From Dreissena polymorpha (Eukaryota > Mollusca > Bivalvia > Myida > Dreissenidae), in the NCBI RefSeq assembly GCF_020536995.1, contig NC_068357.1:131855852-131919851 (forward strand): 64,000 nucleotides of DNA, read 5' to 3'. Shown here piece after piece: positions 11,724-23,093 of the stretch; position 1 is the first letter of the stretch; the number at the start of each line of letters is the position of its first letter. Below the pieces are notes generated by a model, which was given only the letters and a program-made list of their open reading frames with translations, was not told where the DNA came from and did not search any database. Both the position numbers and the translations under genes were made by a program.

Positions 11724-11825
11724 TTAAAACAATTGAATTATTAACTACATTATATTCATATCGGTTTTACAAATAAAAAAAGCCCCAAATTATTGCTTTA
11801 CACATGAATTCAATTAATATGGTGA

Positions 11826-11985
11826 ACAATTTCCCTGAGAGCATACACTACCCCATGAAGCCCTGCCATTGCACGTCGTTTGCCGTCCTGGTGGACTCTA
11901 GTTCCACGCAGGTCTTGCATCCAACCAGTGATTTACAACAAGTTGCAAATATAGGGTGTGGCACTGGTCCTGGATTTCATACAGA
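11826..11985 (-). pseudogene. Rpt-A coding relic, exon B (Cys-rich finger), copy 1
   Basis: On the minus strand this reads ...FATCCKSLVGCKTCVE, then in a shifted frame DGKRRAMAGLHGVVYALRE. The same peptide is preserved in the two other Rpt-A copies (30226-30380 and 31905-32065). The CC-K-x4-C-K-x-C spacing suggests a RING-like zinc-binding fold completed by the ACxxC relic of exon A. Decayed; function unknown. Confidence 0.45.
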
Positions 11986-12351
11986 GCATAGGTTTTAGTT
12001 CATTAAGCTATGGTTTCACGAACTGTGTTCTTTTAAAATTGTATCAGCATGATTATGTTTGGTGCTTCCTTTGTATGATAAAGAAAATTTGCTTATAACA
12101 ATGATAAAATTATTTGAAACTCTTTACAAAACAATTACATTATAACAACAGAAAAAACAACGCTTATTATAGTTTATTATTTAAAATATCATGTAAGTTA
12201 CAATTATGACGTTGTTATGAATTAATTAATTTCTATGGAAAACTTTTTGTTTTGTTGTACAGATTTTTTTCCACTTTTCAAATGACTGTTTAAATGAACT
12301 AGATGTGTATAAAAGGAATAAAATGATAAACTTTGCGACTAATGCATGTAC

Positions 12352-12432
12352 TTTAACAGATCATGCAAGCGAACGCTTTCTTGGTGGCGCGTTCCATTTC
12401 CCGGCTCATGGCCACCACCACCTTGAACTAAT
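12352..12432 (-). pseudogene. Rpt-A coding relic, exon A, copy 1
   Basis: On the minus strand this reads FKVVVAMSREMERATKKAFA followed by CMIC, then a T-A-rich stretch that may be a decayed splice donor. The second copy has VVVDLSREDERAFKQALACV then IC at 32450-32520. An ACxxC pair just upstream of exon B would provide the first two ligands of a RING-like finger. Confidence 0.4.
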
Positions 12433-12928
12433 AAATATACTAATAAATTAAATAAGCTCTGCAACTCGTATATATCCTTGACTCAGCAAATCATACACGT
12501 ATAGTTACAGATGTAAAAGTTTTTCTATAATGGTATTCGATATTTTAAGAAACAACCTAGGGTCTAAAACGGACCATTTCAACGCGTGCAAGTAGTTTCT
12601 ATAGGCGTGACGCATGCTATTCGCCTTCTTGATGTAACGTAACGTTTGAAGTCAAATTAATTTAGTTTAAACATATTTATTTCAAAGAATGTACATTGTT
12701 TTTAAAGAATATGACACAACATTTATTATAAGAACATGCTTGAATAGGATTAGAACGAAAGACGATGTCTTATTTTGTTCTTCTCCCTATACAAATACAG
12801 TTTCATGTTGCTAGACAGACATACATGGATTTAAAAAAATAACCAATGTTAAGGGTATGGAGAAAAATAAACTACGAATATAGTTTCTTTTGTGAGAAAC
12901 AGACAATAAGTCGACATTTGGGATGTGT

Positions 12929-12958
12929 ATGAGAGAGAGAGAGAGGGAGAGAGAGAGA
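12929..12958. repeat. (GA)n microsatellite
   Basis: A GA run with one GG interruption, just 3' of the LINE ORF2 stop codon (minus strand). Confidence 0.9.
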
Positions 12959-12968
12959 GTTCTGTAGC

Positions 12969-15900
12969 ATATTACGAATCAAATCGCTTACTTTTAATAA
13001 TGAATGCATGCACTGCATCGGCTATTTTAGTATTCGTTAAGTAGTCACAAGTGTTGTCTCCATATAGAATAGTTTCAATGCATGGAACGGAATATGCGGA
13101 TATTGAGCTCAGAAATTCGCCACGAATATGTACATACCGAGTGCATTCAAGAAAGTAATGCGACGTCGTTTCATGAAGTCCGCATAGACATAGCGGGGAT
13201 GCAACAATATTGCGTCGGAAAAGGTGTTCGTTTAAGGCGCTACACTTTGTTCGTAAGCGCGTGTGTAGCATTTGAGAGCATCTTTACCGTATGTAAATAA
13301 TGGATTCGGAGTCTGTCGATCTATGTTAATTTGACTTTTGAAGGAATTTATCGATTCGGCGTTTTTTATTTCATCGGGAAGATTATTCCATTCACAAACA
13401 GTGGATGGTAAAAACGAATTTGAGTATAGTGACGTTCGCGCTTGAATAGTTTGGAGATGTGACGACTTTCTTAATGAGTAATTGCTAAACCATCCAACTG
13501 TAGCGGGTAAAAGGGATTGCAAATAGTTTGGTACATTACTAGAGTTCATTTTATACATTAACATTAATTTGTGTTTGCGTCTTTGTTGGCTGATAGTTTC
13601 CCAGCCTAGCTCATTATAAAGTTCTTCTATTGAGACTAAGCGTGTGCATCCAGATGTTATACGCGCGGCTTCGGTTTGGATTTTTTCTAGGTCATCTTTT
13701 TCATATTGCGTACAATTATCATATACAGCGTCTGAGTACTGAAGGATTGGTCTTATAAAAGAAAAATATATTTTCTCGAGAGTTTTTCTATCAAGCATTG
13801 ATTGTAACCGACGCATTATATGAATGCGTGTCCATGCCTTTTCCTTTATGTATGAAATATGAGCATGCCAAGTCCAGTCATTAGAGATAAAAACACCTAA
13901 TTGTTTATGGACATCAACGATGAGTATATTCACGTTATGCATGGGCAATGGTGGATGAGATGGTTTATTTAGTTTTCGAGATATAAGCATTGATTCGGAT
14001 TTTGAGGGGTAAAAACATACCAACCATTTGTCAGCCCACCTGGATATTTTATCAATGTCTGATTGCAAAACGACTGCAGATTCGTTTGGCGAATTTACGA
14101 CCTAAAACAGACTAGTGTCGTCAGCAAACTGATTTATATGTGCTTGTATATCAGCAATAATATCATATATTATATACACAATAAACATAAGTGGACCTAG
14201 AATAGAACCTTGAGGGACACCGGCGAGAGTTTCAATAGGGATTGAGTGCGCTCCCGGTAGGATTACTTTTTGTTTGCGATCAGAAACATAATTAGTCAAG
14301 AAAGATAATATATTTCCACGAATGCCTGCTTGTTGTAGTTTGTTTAATACACCTTTATGCCATACTTTATCAAAAGCTTTACTTATATCAAAAAAGATTA
14401 CTCTGACCTCAAGGCCATTGTCTAGTGCTCTGCAAAAAGTATTATAAATATATGTAAGCTGATTAACAGTCGAATCACCAGGCAAGAAGCCAGATTGAGT
14501 GGGCGCAAAGAATGAATTATCTCGAAGAAAATTAAAAATGTGTTTATGCAATATCCTCACAAAGACCTTCTCAATAGTATTTAGCAATGATATTGGTCGA
14601 TAATTGGACGCTTTCGCTGGATCACCCTTTTTAAAAATCGGACACACATTAGCAATTTTCCAACAAGAAGGCATTTTGTGAGTATTAAGACAAGAGTTAA
14701 AAAGATCACACAATGGGTAGCTTAATTGATGCATTGCTTCTTTGAGGATACGATTATCAATTCCATCAGGACCAGATGCTTTGCCTAACTTAGGACATTT
14801 GATTGAGTCAGTTACTTCTTCCTGTGTTATATGAATATTCTGAAGAGTGTTAGCGCTTGAATTGTTGATTATTGGAAGTTCGTGGTTGCTATTCGTCAAT
14901 TGAACATTGGTTTGCAAACTACCTTTTTAGCATATCGGCTTTACAGGAGTCATTTGCTACAAAGATACCTAATTGTTCGTCGAAAAGAGGTGGAATTGAA
15001 TTGCTTTTGTTAGTAGGAATAAATGTTCGAAGTGTTTTCCACCAGTCTTTTGCGCAAAGGTCAGATGACTTCAGTTTACGTGCAATATTGTTAAAGTATT
15101 CATTTTTTTAGTTACGTAGAAGTAAAACGACTTCATTCCTGACACGACGAAAATTTAACCAATGCATATCGCTATTTAGTTGCTTGGCATTTCTGTATAG
15201 GCGCTTTCGTTGTCGATTTTTTTTCTTTATAATATTATTTAGCCAGGGGAGATCACGAGAACGTATACATACATTTTTGTTAGGAATACATGAGCCAGCA
15301 ATTTGTAAAATTGTCATGGTAATATTTTCTGCATAAATATCAACATTTTCGCATTTAAGAAGACCCCAATTAGTATCTGTCATTAGTTGTCGAAGTTTGG
15401 AATGATCACCAATGTCGTAACGCCAGATATGTCGATAGAACGTTTTACGTAAAGGTTTTATGAATTTTAATGTAACAAAAACAGGGCAGTGGTACCGAAT
15501 AGTTTGGTCTAAAATGGGTTCACCTGTTCCAGAAAGTAAATACGGTATTCGGATTACTTACAAAGATAAGATCAATTATGGAAGATGAGTGTTCAGTATA
15601 GTGTGTTGGCTGATTTATTAGTTGCGTTAAGTCATATTGTAGACATAATTCGTTAATTGTTCGTGCTGATAATTCGGCGATAGTATTTATATTAAAATCA
15701 CCTGTAATAATAATATCATTTATTTGTGTGTTTCTGGCTAGTCCTATTTTCAATAGAATGCATATACGATCTATCCGCACTAGGCGGTCTATAAAACAAG
15801 CCAAACAAAACGGACTTAAGTTTTGAGGGGAACACTTCAATCCATAAAGACTCAACGTTATTTTATTCGAGATCGTGTCGTCGTTTGAAAGCAATATTTT

Positions 15901-16731
15901 CATTAAAGTATATAGCAACGCCCCCATAAGAGTCTAGGCGATCCTTGCGAATTGGCTGGTGGAAGCCTTCGAAAAGAATATCAGTAGATGAAATAGAACT
16001 ATTTAGCCATGTTTCAGTAAAACCAATTATATCAAAATCACGTAGCCCTGTATACAAAACATCTATTTTTTTGCATCAGACTTTGAATATTATAATGAAT
16101 AAAACTTAAGTGGTGTGTTGCAGAGGCATCGGAAGTGGATAAGGAATTATTTGCATTTGTGTTATAAGATATCTCAGGCAAGGTAGGCCCTGGGTTTGGA
16201 TGTATATCACCCGAGCGTAATAAAACTAAAGACATCCAGCAGCATGTTAAACCAAACAGGAAACATTGTAAGACAGTTTTGAGAAAGATAATATCAGTAT
16301 GTATATTTTTTCCTATCGGGATACGCTTACGTGGGTGTTCAATACTTCGTGATATTTTTATTGACTGGTAGAGACTACTTTGTAATGAAACGAGACTAAC
16401 AACACTAAGCCATAATTGGCATGCAAATACTACGTGTATGAGAATTGGAAAAATAGCTGGTGGTCGATACGCATTCATGACAGCGTTTTCTGGTCTCTGT
16501 TTAAGGTACAACATAATGATATGTTCCAATGAAGACGAGATGAGCCAGAAACGCTGACATGATACGTTTAATGCATTTGATCATAGAAAAATATTGCAAT
16601 GCTGATATTAACATTGGATTACGTCTTTTGCTACAGAAATGCTTCAAATAGGACGTTGAGATAAGAGAGAGTATAGGAAAAAGGAAGGCAAAGAGGACGA
16701 TGCTAAAGGAGGATAACATGTTAGGTAACAT
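12969..16731 (-). pseudogene. LINE ORF2: 2A-like peptide, endonuclease, reverse transcriptase
   Basis: Order on the minus strand: a hydrophobic N-terminal part from ATG 16731; then a 2A-like SGDIHPNPGP (16185-16214); AP endonuclease pieces HYNIQSL, FTETWL, ITGDFN and SSSIIDLIF (about 16100-15540); RT 14917-13235 with GKASGPDG, NYRPISLL, FDISKAFDKVWH, GVPQGSILGPL and FADD (near 14120); then the conserved tail HTRLRTKCSALNEHLF. Frames shift several times in the endonuclease. The RT core has one in-frame stop just after FADDTSLF, and another shift occurs near 13270. This is the domain order of the CR1/Jockey group. It copies LINE RNA into DNA at a nicked target; this copy is inactive. Confidence 0.85.
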
Positions 16732-16794
16732 TTTAATGATATGTTAGGTTATGTTGGGTGTGCAGATCATAATATGAAACAAAAAACCTAGAAA

Positions 16795-17400
16795 AATCAT
16801 TTAAACCGTTCGATTATAAATAAATCACCCTTGGAGAAAAGGAAAATATTGGTTGTAAATGATTAGAGTGAGCATTTGTGTAACGATGATAATGTACGTT
16901 CACAATTATAAATAATACATCATTGAAGAAAAAGAAATAGTGATTGAAAATGATTAAAGTGAGCATCTGTGTAAAGATGATAATGTACGTAAAAGTACAC
17001 ACTTACATATATACAAAATGTGAGAACATTTAACGAAAACAGTAGCATATAAGTAAAGAAAGCATCAATTTTAGCTGATTTGCAATGCAGCATAAACTTT
17101 GGTCACATCTGTTCGAAAGAACACACTTATATTCATAAGAATGTGTAAGCAATTAGCGAATAGCAGCGATATATGTATGGAAAACACAGCAATATAAGGT
17201 GATATACATTACATAAAAAACTATGACGCTATCTGCTCAGACGAACACACTTATATGCATGGGAATGTGAGAGCATTTAACGAATTGCAGAAATATATGT
17301 ATGCAGAAAACACAGCAAAATTAAGTGATATACATTACATCAGAAAGTATGATGCCACCTGCTCAAACGAAAGAACACATAACCCCTCTAGTTTGGTATT
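16795..17400 (-). repeat. Tandem repeats upstream of LINE ORF2, group 1
   Basis: Two ~110 bp units at about 16845-17000 share 'gagcatttgtgtaacgatga'. Three ~115 bp units at about 16995-17360 share 'acacacttatat.cat..gaatgtgagagcatttaacgaa', 'gcagaaatatatgtatg' and 'gtgatatacattacat'. On the minus strand they lie directly upstream of ORF2. The open frames here (16814-17002, 17255-17449) are by-products. Confidence 0.6.
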
Positions 17401-17639
17401 GAATAGATTGTGCATTGTGTATTACACTTTACTCGAGAAATTTAAATAAGATAAAGGAGCACTTGCGCACTTTGTGGCGTTTTTAGGGATACAATAGGAA
17501 TAATAGTTAAGTTAACAACAGATTTAGACCAAGGACATGTTAAGCTCTATTTGTTACATTGTATTTTTGAAATATCACGCGTTCACAAGTGGATGCACAA
17601 CACACGCACAATTAAACATATCGTACAAGTTAACATCAA

Positions 17640-18540
17640 TTAAGATGCATAACTGCTTAAATTGTACTGGTAGAAAAAAAGGTAAACTATAAAGAGGCTG
17701 TTAATAGGAAAGCGAAAACTTAGAGTCAGTTAGTGTAATTACTCATTTTCCGACAAATCAACATAATTGATCAAGAGACATTATTTTTTTACAATTTACG
17801 CAGACAATATGAGTTACCAATAACTAAAGTCTCAAGTCACAACTAGTGCGCAATGACATACTACTTTAGAACAACTTAGTTAACATCAATTAGGACGCAA
17901 CACTGCATAAATTGTATTGGAAGTCAGACATATTGTTTTACAATTTGCACAGACAAGAACAGTTATCAAATACTAAAGTTTCAAGTCACACCTATTGCGT
18001 AATGACATACTACTGTAGAACAACTTAGTTTACAGCAATCAGGATGCAACACTGCGAAAATTGTATTGGAATTCAGACATAAAAAGAGTACAAACTAAAA
18101 AAGACTGTTAACAGAAAAGCGAAAAGTTAGAGCCCCAAAGCGCATTTTACACATTTTCTGACATATCAATATAATCGATCGAGAGACATTTCTTTTTTAC
18201 TATTTATACAGACAATATGAGTTATCAATTACTAAAGCCTTAAGTCACAACTAGTGCGTAATGACATACTACTTTAGAACAACTTAGTTTACATCAATTA
18301 GGCACTGCATAAATTGTATTGGAATTCAGACATAAAATAGTACAATATAGACATACTGTTAATATAAAATCGATACGTTAGAGCTCCAAAGTGTAGTTTA
18401 CACATTTTTGACATATCAATATAATCGATCAAGAGACTTTTTTCGTAACTGACACATACAATATGAGTTTTCAATTACTAGGACATCAAGACGCACCTAG
18501 TGTGTAATGACATACTACTTTAGAACAACGTCAATGATTT
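17640..18540 (-). repeat. Tandem repeats upstream of LINE ORF2, group 2
   Basis: About four diverged units share 'gtaatgacatactactttag', 'caacttagtttacatcaatt', 'cactgcataaattgtattgg' and 'gacatatcaatataatcgat'. Units are about 150-260 bp because some lack a segment. Together with group 1 they fill most of the DNA between the ORF2 start and the molluscan arrays. Non-coding. Confidence 0.65.
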
Positions 18541-18567
18541 GTCTATGTTCACGGTTAAATTGTTAGA

Positions 18568-19323
18568 CGAGAGGGCCATGATGGCCCTGAATCGCTCACC
18601 TGACTCATTAAGATCAGATGAAAACTATGACCTCTATTGTCTACACAATGTTTTTCTATGATTTGACCTAGTGACCTAGTTCCTGACTCTAGATGACCCA
18701 AATACAATCCCAATCCAGATTTCATCAAGATAAACATTCTGACCACAGTTCATAAATATTGGATGAAAACTGTGACCTCTATTGTCAACACAAGGTTTTT
18801 CTATTTATTTGAACTAGATTTTTACCCCAGATGACCCAAATACAATCCCACCCAGATTTCATCAAGAATTCTAACCAAATTTCATAAAGGTTGGATGAAA
18901 ACTGTGATCTCTAATGTCTACACAAGGTTTTTCTATTATTTGACCTAGTGACCTAGTTTTTGACCCCAGATGACCCAAATAAAATCCCAACCCAGATTTC
19001 ATCAAGATAAACATTCTGACCAAATTTCATAAAGATTGGATGAAAACTGTGACCTCTATTGTCTACAGAAGGTTGTTCTATTATTTGACCTAGTGACCTT
19101 GTTTTTGACCCCAGATGACCCAAATACAATCCCAAACCGGATTTCATCAAGATAAACATTTTGACCAAATTTCATCAAGATTGGATGCAAACTGTGACCT
19201 CTACTGTCTACACAAACAAATTGTTGACGGACGGACGCACAGACACACGCAGGCACGCACAACGAACGCCGGACATCACACGATCACATAAGCTCACCGT
19301 GTCACTTCATGACAGGTGACCTA
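18568..19323 (+). repeat. Molluscan tandem-array element bounded by hairpins
   Basis: It begins with the hairpin GAGGGCCATGATGGCCCT and 'cgctcacctga'. It then has about four and a half ~140 bp units ('gacctagtgacctagttttt', 'gatgacccaaatacaatccc', 'catcaagataaacattctga'). It ends with 'gacggacggacgcac' and 'ctcaccgtgtcacttcatgacaggtgac'. The start and end carry complementary CTCACCTG/CAGGTGA motifs. The minus-strand open frames with repeated MVKMFILMKSGLGLYLGHL peptides are repeat by-products. Confidence 0.7.
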
Positions 19324-19374
19324 AAAATATGTGTCGGAGATAAACATGAACAGTTGTGGTTAAAATCCCATAGA

Positions 19375-19491
19375 AACAAGGGCTGTTTGTAAAACATGCA
19401 TGCCCCCCTATATGGGCTATAAGTTGTAGTAGCAGCCATTGTGTGAATACGTTTTTTGTCACTGTGAATGGTGGTGGTGGTGGTGGTGGTG

Positions 19492-19554
<63 letters not shown>

Positions 19555-19596
19555 ATAGTAGTTGTAGTAGTAGTAGTAGTAGTAGTAGTTGTAGTA

Positions 19597-19630
<34 letters not shown>

Positions 19631-19638
19631 AAGTAGTA

Positions 19639-19719
<81 letters not shown>

Positions 19720-19820
19720 AAAGTAGTAGTAGTAGTGGCAGTAGTAGTAGTAGAAGTAGTAATAGTAGACGTGGTGGTGGTGGTGGGTGGTGGTGGTAGT
19801 AGTACTAGTAGTAGTAGTAC

Positions 19821-19883
<63 letters not shown>

Positions 19884-19888
19884 TAGTA

Positions 19889-19985
<97 letters not shown>

Positions 19986-20822
19986 CAGTAGCAGTAGCAG
20001 TAGCAGTAGCAGCATTACAAGACCAATACTTAAGAATGATCAAATGGGAAAAGGTAACATAGCACCAGCAGTAAATATGGGGCTCATTTACAGGTCAGAT
20101 TTGGAATCTCTGCTGTAAAATGAGATTTTGAATGAATTAAAGGGAGGCAAATCTGTAATAAAAAGAACATGCATAAACCGTAGTTGTTTCCCTTGTTTGA
20201 ACCATGCTAAATCCTTACAAGTTTGGAAAGAATTGGATGAAAAATTTGGACTTTATTGCATAAACACCATTTTCTCAATTCAAGGGGAGGTAATTCTGTA
20301 CTTCATGGACCAATAATGCTCATTTTTTGTAGGGTTCGTGTCCTCATTGATATAAAGACACTGTGCAAATTTGGAAAGGATCGGACAAAAAATGTGGAAG
20401 ATTTTTGAAAGTTTTCACAAAATAGGCAAAAACGAATAAACATGCAAAGTTCAACGAGCTCCTGCGGCCATGTTTTTTGACGAATCAAATTTCTTTGAAC
20501 AACTTTTTCAGGGGAGCCCTCAAAGGTCATCCCTGTGAAATTTTTTGAAAATCTGATGAGCGGTTTCTGACAAGAAGATTTTTTAAGGTTTTTACCATAT
20601 ATGGTCATGGCGGCCATCTTGGTTATGCGATCAAATTTTTTTAACAATTCTTTTGTCCCATGACCTAGGGATGCTCCACATGAAATTTAGTTGAAATTGG
20701 CTCAATAGTTTAGTAGAAGAAGATGTTTACAAATTGTTTACGGACGGACGGACGGACGGACGGACGCCGGACGCTGAGTGATCACAATAGCTCACCTCGA
20801 GCTATCGCTCAGGTGAGCTAAA
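19375..20822 (+). repeat. Molluscan array element with expanded trinucleotide core
   Basis: Starts at 'aacaagggctgtttgtaaaa' and ends with five GGAC repeats (about 20741), then CTCACCTCGAGC and CGCTCAGGTGAGCT, another terminal hairpin like that of 18568-19323. The interior from about 20120 consists of 'caaatttggaaaggatcgga'-type segments. The trinucleotide microsatellite 19470-20012 lies inside it. Confidence 0.6.
19470..20012. repeat. (GGT)n/(AGT)n trinucleotide microsatellite, ~540 bp
   Basis: Blocks of GGT, AGT, AGA-variant and finally AGC units. Every frame is open on both strands, giving false poly-Ser, poly-Val, poly-Thr, poly-Tyr and poly-Leu proteins. No codon-type bias or flanking exon supports coding. 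Confidence 0.95.
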
Positions 20823-21227
20823 AAAGGCAATTTTTTTCTATGACAACACCAGATACAGTTATTTTGCGACTGAATGGCGAAACATATGAAATATACTGAT
20901 GGAAAGTACAGTAGAAAGTGTTTTAAATTATAATAATTATATTTAATGAATTTAACTCAAATACACCTTTTTGCAATAATAATCATTTACAAACAATAGG
21001 GTTTTATAAGTATTTTAGATTTAATATAAAATACAGCTGAAGGCAGTAAATAAATCATTGTTGTGATGTCCTGCAGAATTACGGGATTTGACAGATTAAG
21101 TCGGGGCATAAAGAAAGACATGATAGTTAGTGTAAACAGTTACATTAATCCCGTGACATCCGTGCTTTTAAATTGAACAAGTATTTTTTAGATGTAAACT
21201 GCACAAAAAAGCATAGATCAGCTTTAT
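20823..21227 (-). other. LINE DNA 3' of ORF1, nothing recognised
   Basis: AT-rich. On the minus strand it follows the ORF1 stop. No ORF2 start was found here. Confidence 0.4.
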
Positions 21228-21323
21228 TTATTTGTACTTGTCTAACTCGAATTCCGAGGCGATACGTTTGAGCTTCGACTCGCCGTTCTCCAACACCCGT
21301 ATTAGAACAGTTCCATCGGCAGA
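21228..21323 (-). CDS. LINE ORF1, 3' fragment (split by Harbinger)
   Basis: Minus-strand codons SADGTVLIRVLENGE through ELDKYK-stop (TAA 21230-21228). This is the C-terminal domain that follows '..IESAW' in L1-type ORF1 proteins. When one copy of the CCA/TGG target duplication is removed, it joins the fragment at 29054-29650 without losing frame. Confidence 0.75.
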   Translation of the reverse strand, partial: SADGTVLIRVLENGESKLKRIASEFELDKYK

Positions 21324-21477
21324 CCAGCAGGCCGTTTTATCAACATATCTTAGCGTGATCTTACGTAAGATTCGTAGGATTTTGTCGTACGCTTATCGTA
21401 AGTACTGCGAACCGTTTTATCAAAGAAATCGCAGCTAAGATGTCGTAAGATTTGTGCTGAAAGCTACGACTGGGTAA

Positions 21478-21600
21478 GACCACTCTTAGTGTTCGTAAAT
21501 TGTACTAAACATGGCCGCCGCACGCGCTTTAGACGATGGTTAACCAAGAGAGATGGGACCACTCTTAGCGTTCTTATTATGGCGGCCATAGGAGCGTTAG
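21478..21600 (+). repeat. 79 bp tandem duplication at transposase start
   Basis: 'gaccactcttag.gttc' occurs at 21478 and 21557, each followed by an ATG with a similar start (MAAARALDD and MAAIGALDV). Only the second ATG (21579) leads into the long frame; the first meets a stop after nine codons. Confidence 0.6.
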
Positions 21601-22348
21601 ACGTCGCGCGACCGAGAGAAAGGAGGCTGTTTCGACAAAGAAAGGGGTTCAGTGATCTTAGAGACGCTAAAATATTGAGTCGCTATCGATTAGATCGACA
21701 ATCCATTTATCGGCTTGTCGATTTGTTAAGGGACGATCTACAAAAACCGACGAGAAGATCGAAGTCCATACCTGTCCTAACGCAGGTTTGATTTTTGCAT
21801 CCATTTGATCTCAATCCATCATATTCAATGGAGATTACTTTCATGTGATAGCGTTTTATAAATTCGGTTTATAAATCGCTACGTCCAAGGGGCATAATTA
21901 GGGTCGCCATGACAAGAGAGAATAAACTTGTTTTTAATTTGTATGATAATGGATTGTCTAGCCGTTAAAAGGATAAGTATTTCTTTTCATTTGCTCGATT
22001 TTCATGAAACCAAATTTTCTATCGTTTCTTTTAAAGTTTGACAGTTTCATTGTCATTATAGCTTGAATTTTAAAGGTTGAAATAGTAGTCGGACATTACA
22101 TATTTCGGACGTTGCTAAACATGTTTGTTTTCGACACAGTTTAATGATTTTTATTCAGATAAAGTTTTAAAGTTGTTGTACTTGTAATGATTCACGGTAT
22201 AATGTCTGGAATATCTTCCCTGATGATTAGAAGTCTTAAACTTATCATACATGAGCATTATCAATGTTCTGTCAAAATAAGATATAGGAATTTACAAAAT
22301 ACATGAACACGAATATGTTCAGCTGAGCAACTTCAATCCCACAATGAT

Positions 22349-22420
22349 GTCTGGTTAGCGCAGTGGTTGATTCACATTTTCACGTAACCAAGGTAGTCTA
22401 GATTGACCACACCACAATTA
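22349..22420 (+). mobile_element. Degenerate tRNA-derived SINE head
   Basis: GGTTAGCGCAGTGGTTG fits the A-box region of tRNA-derived SINEs. The expected B-box is too decayed to identify. It lies in Harbinger intron 1, just 5' of the LINE fragment. Confidence 0.35.
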
Positions 22421-22456
22421 AATATATTTCAATAAAAAATAATAATCTGGAATTGG

Positions 22457-23093
22457 TTGTCAGACATGCATTTTATTATAAAACAACTACGTCTCTGTGT
22501 GATGTCATTCCACCCAGAGAAGTGCAGCATCCTGCGAGTCCACAGAAAACGATCCCCAATACTGCACAACTACACCCTCAAAGGCCATACACTTGCCAGT
22601 GAAGAGACGTCAAAGTACCCCGGAGTGGAACTGACGAAAGACATGTCCTGGAAACCTCACATCCAGAACGTAACACGGAAAGGAAACAGCACGCTGGGAT
22701 TCCTCCGCAGAAATCTAAGGATTGGCAACGAGAATGTAAAAAGTGCTGCCTACTTTTCACTCGTCCGTCCACACCTGGAATACTGCAGCACGGTCTGATC
22801 ACCTGCAATGGGAAACCCTGGAGTCACGGGGGACAAAGGCCCAGCTGACGATGATCTACAAGATATCAAACAATCTCATAGACATCCCAGCAGCAAAATA
22901 CCTCTCCCCAGGCTCAAGCAGAACCCGATCAAGCCATGACATCAAGTTCCTGCCTATCTCCACATCAACATCCTACTGCAGGCATAGCTTTTTCGCCGGT
23001 ATTATACCGACCTGGAACAGCCTACCAGCCGCTGTTGCAGAATCCCCTGACTTGGTATCCTTCAAGCAGGGACTAGCAAACTTAAGTTTCTAA
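22457..23093 (+). pseudogene. Foreign LINE RT C-terminal fragment inside Harbinger intron 1
   Basis: Two frames give CSILRVHRKRSPILHNYTL..LASEETSKYPGVEL..DMSWKPHI and FSLVRPHLEYCSTV, then WETLESRGTKAQLTMIYKI and ..FAGIIPTWNSLPAAV. These are the 3' RT/thumb parts of Jockey-superfamily LINEs. About 50-60 residues between 'EYCSTV' and 'WETLE' are deleted and the frame changes there. A GC-rich 3' UTR-like tail continues to about 23220. It is oriented opposite to the host LINE and is a separate insertion. Confidence 0.75.

Larger units (their letters stand above)
10800..12665 (+). repeat. Rpt-A copy 1, left part (split by LINE insertion)
   Basis: Matches 31380-33343 in the same orientation, with shared runs such as 'gttttctccctta' near 11010, 'aatcatggcacaa' near 11210, 'ccaaccagtga.ttacaaca' near 11925 and 'tataggcgtgacgcatgcta' near 12600. 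The TTAA MITE at 11240-11723 is an insertion absent from the other copy. The repeat stops at 12665 and resumes at 29733, so the LINE interval interrupts it. On its minus strand it carries two coding relics (see separate entries). It is probably a decayed DNA transposon; the class is not established. Confidence 0.7.

Noticed and set aside
18555-19262. Family of small proteins with repeated MVKMFILMKSGLGLYLGHL
   Set aside because: They are the minus-strand reading of the ~140 bp array units and shift frame between units.
19302-20118. Long poly-Ser, poly-Val, poly-Leu, poly-Thr and poly-Tyr frames on both strands
   Set aside because: All arise from a trinucleotide microsatellite that is open in every frame; no flanking exon or start context supports a protein.
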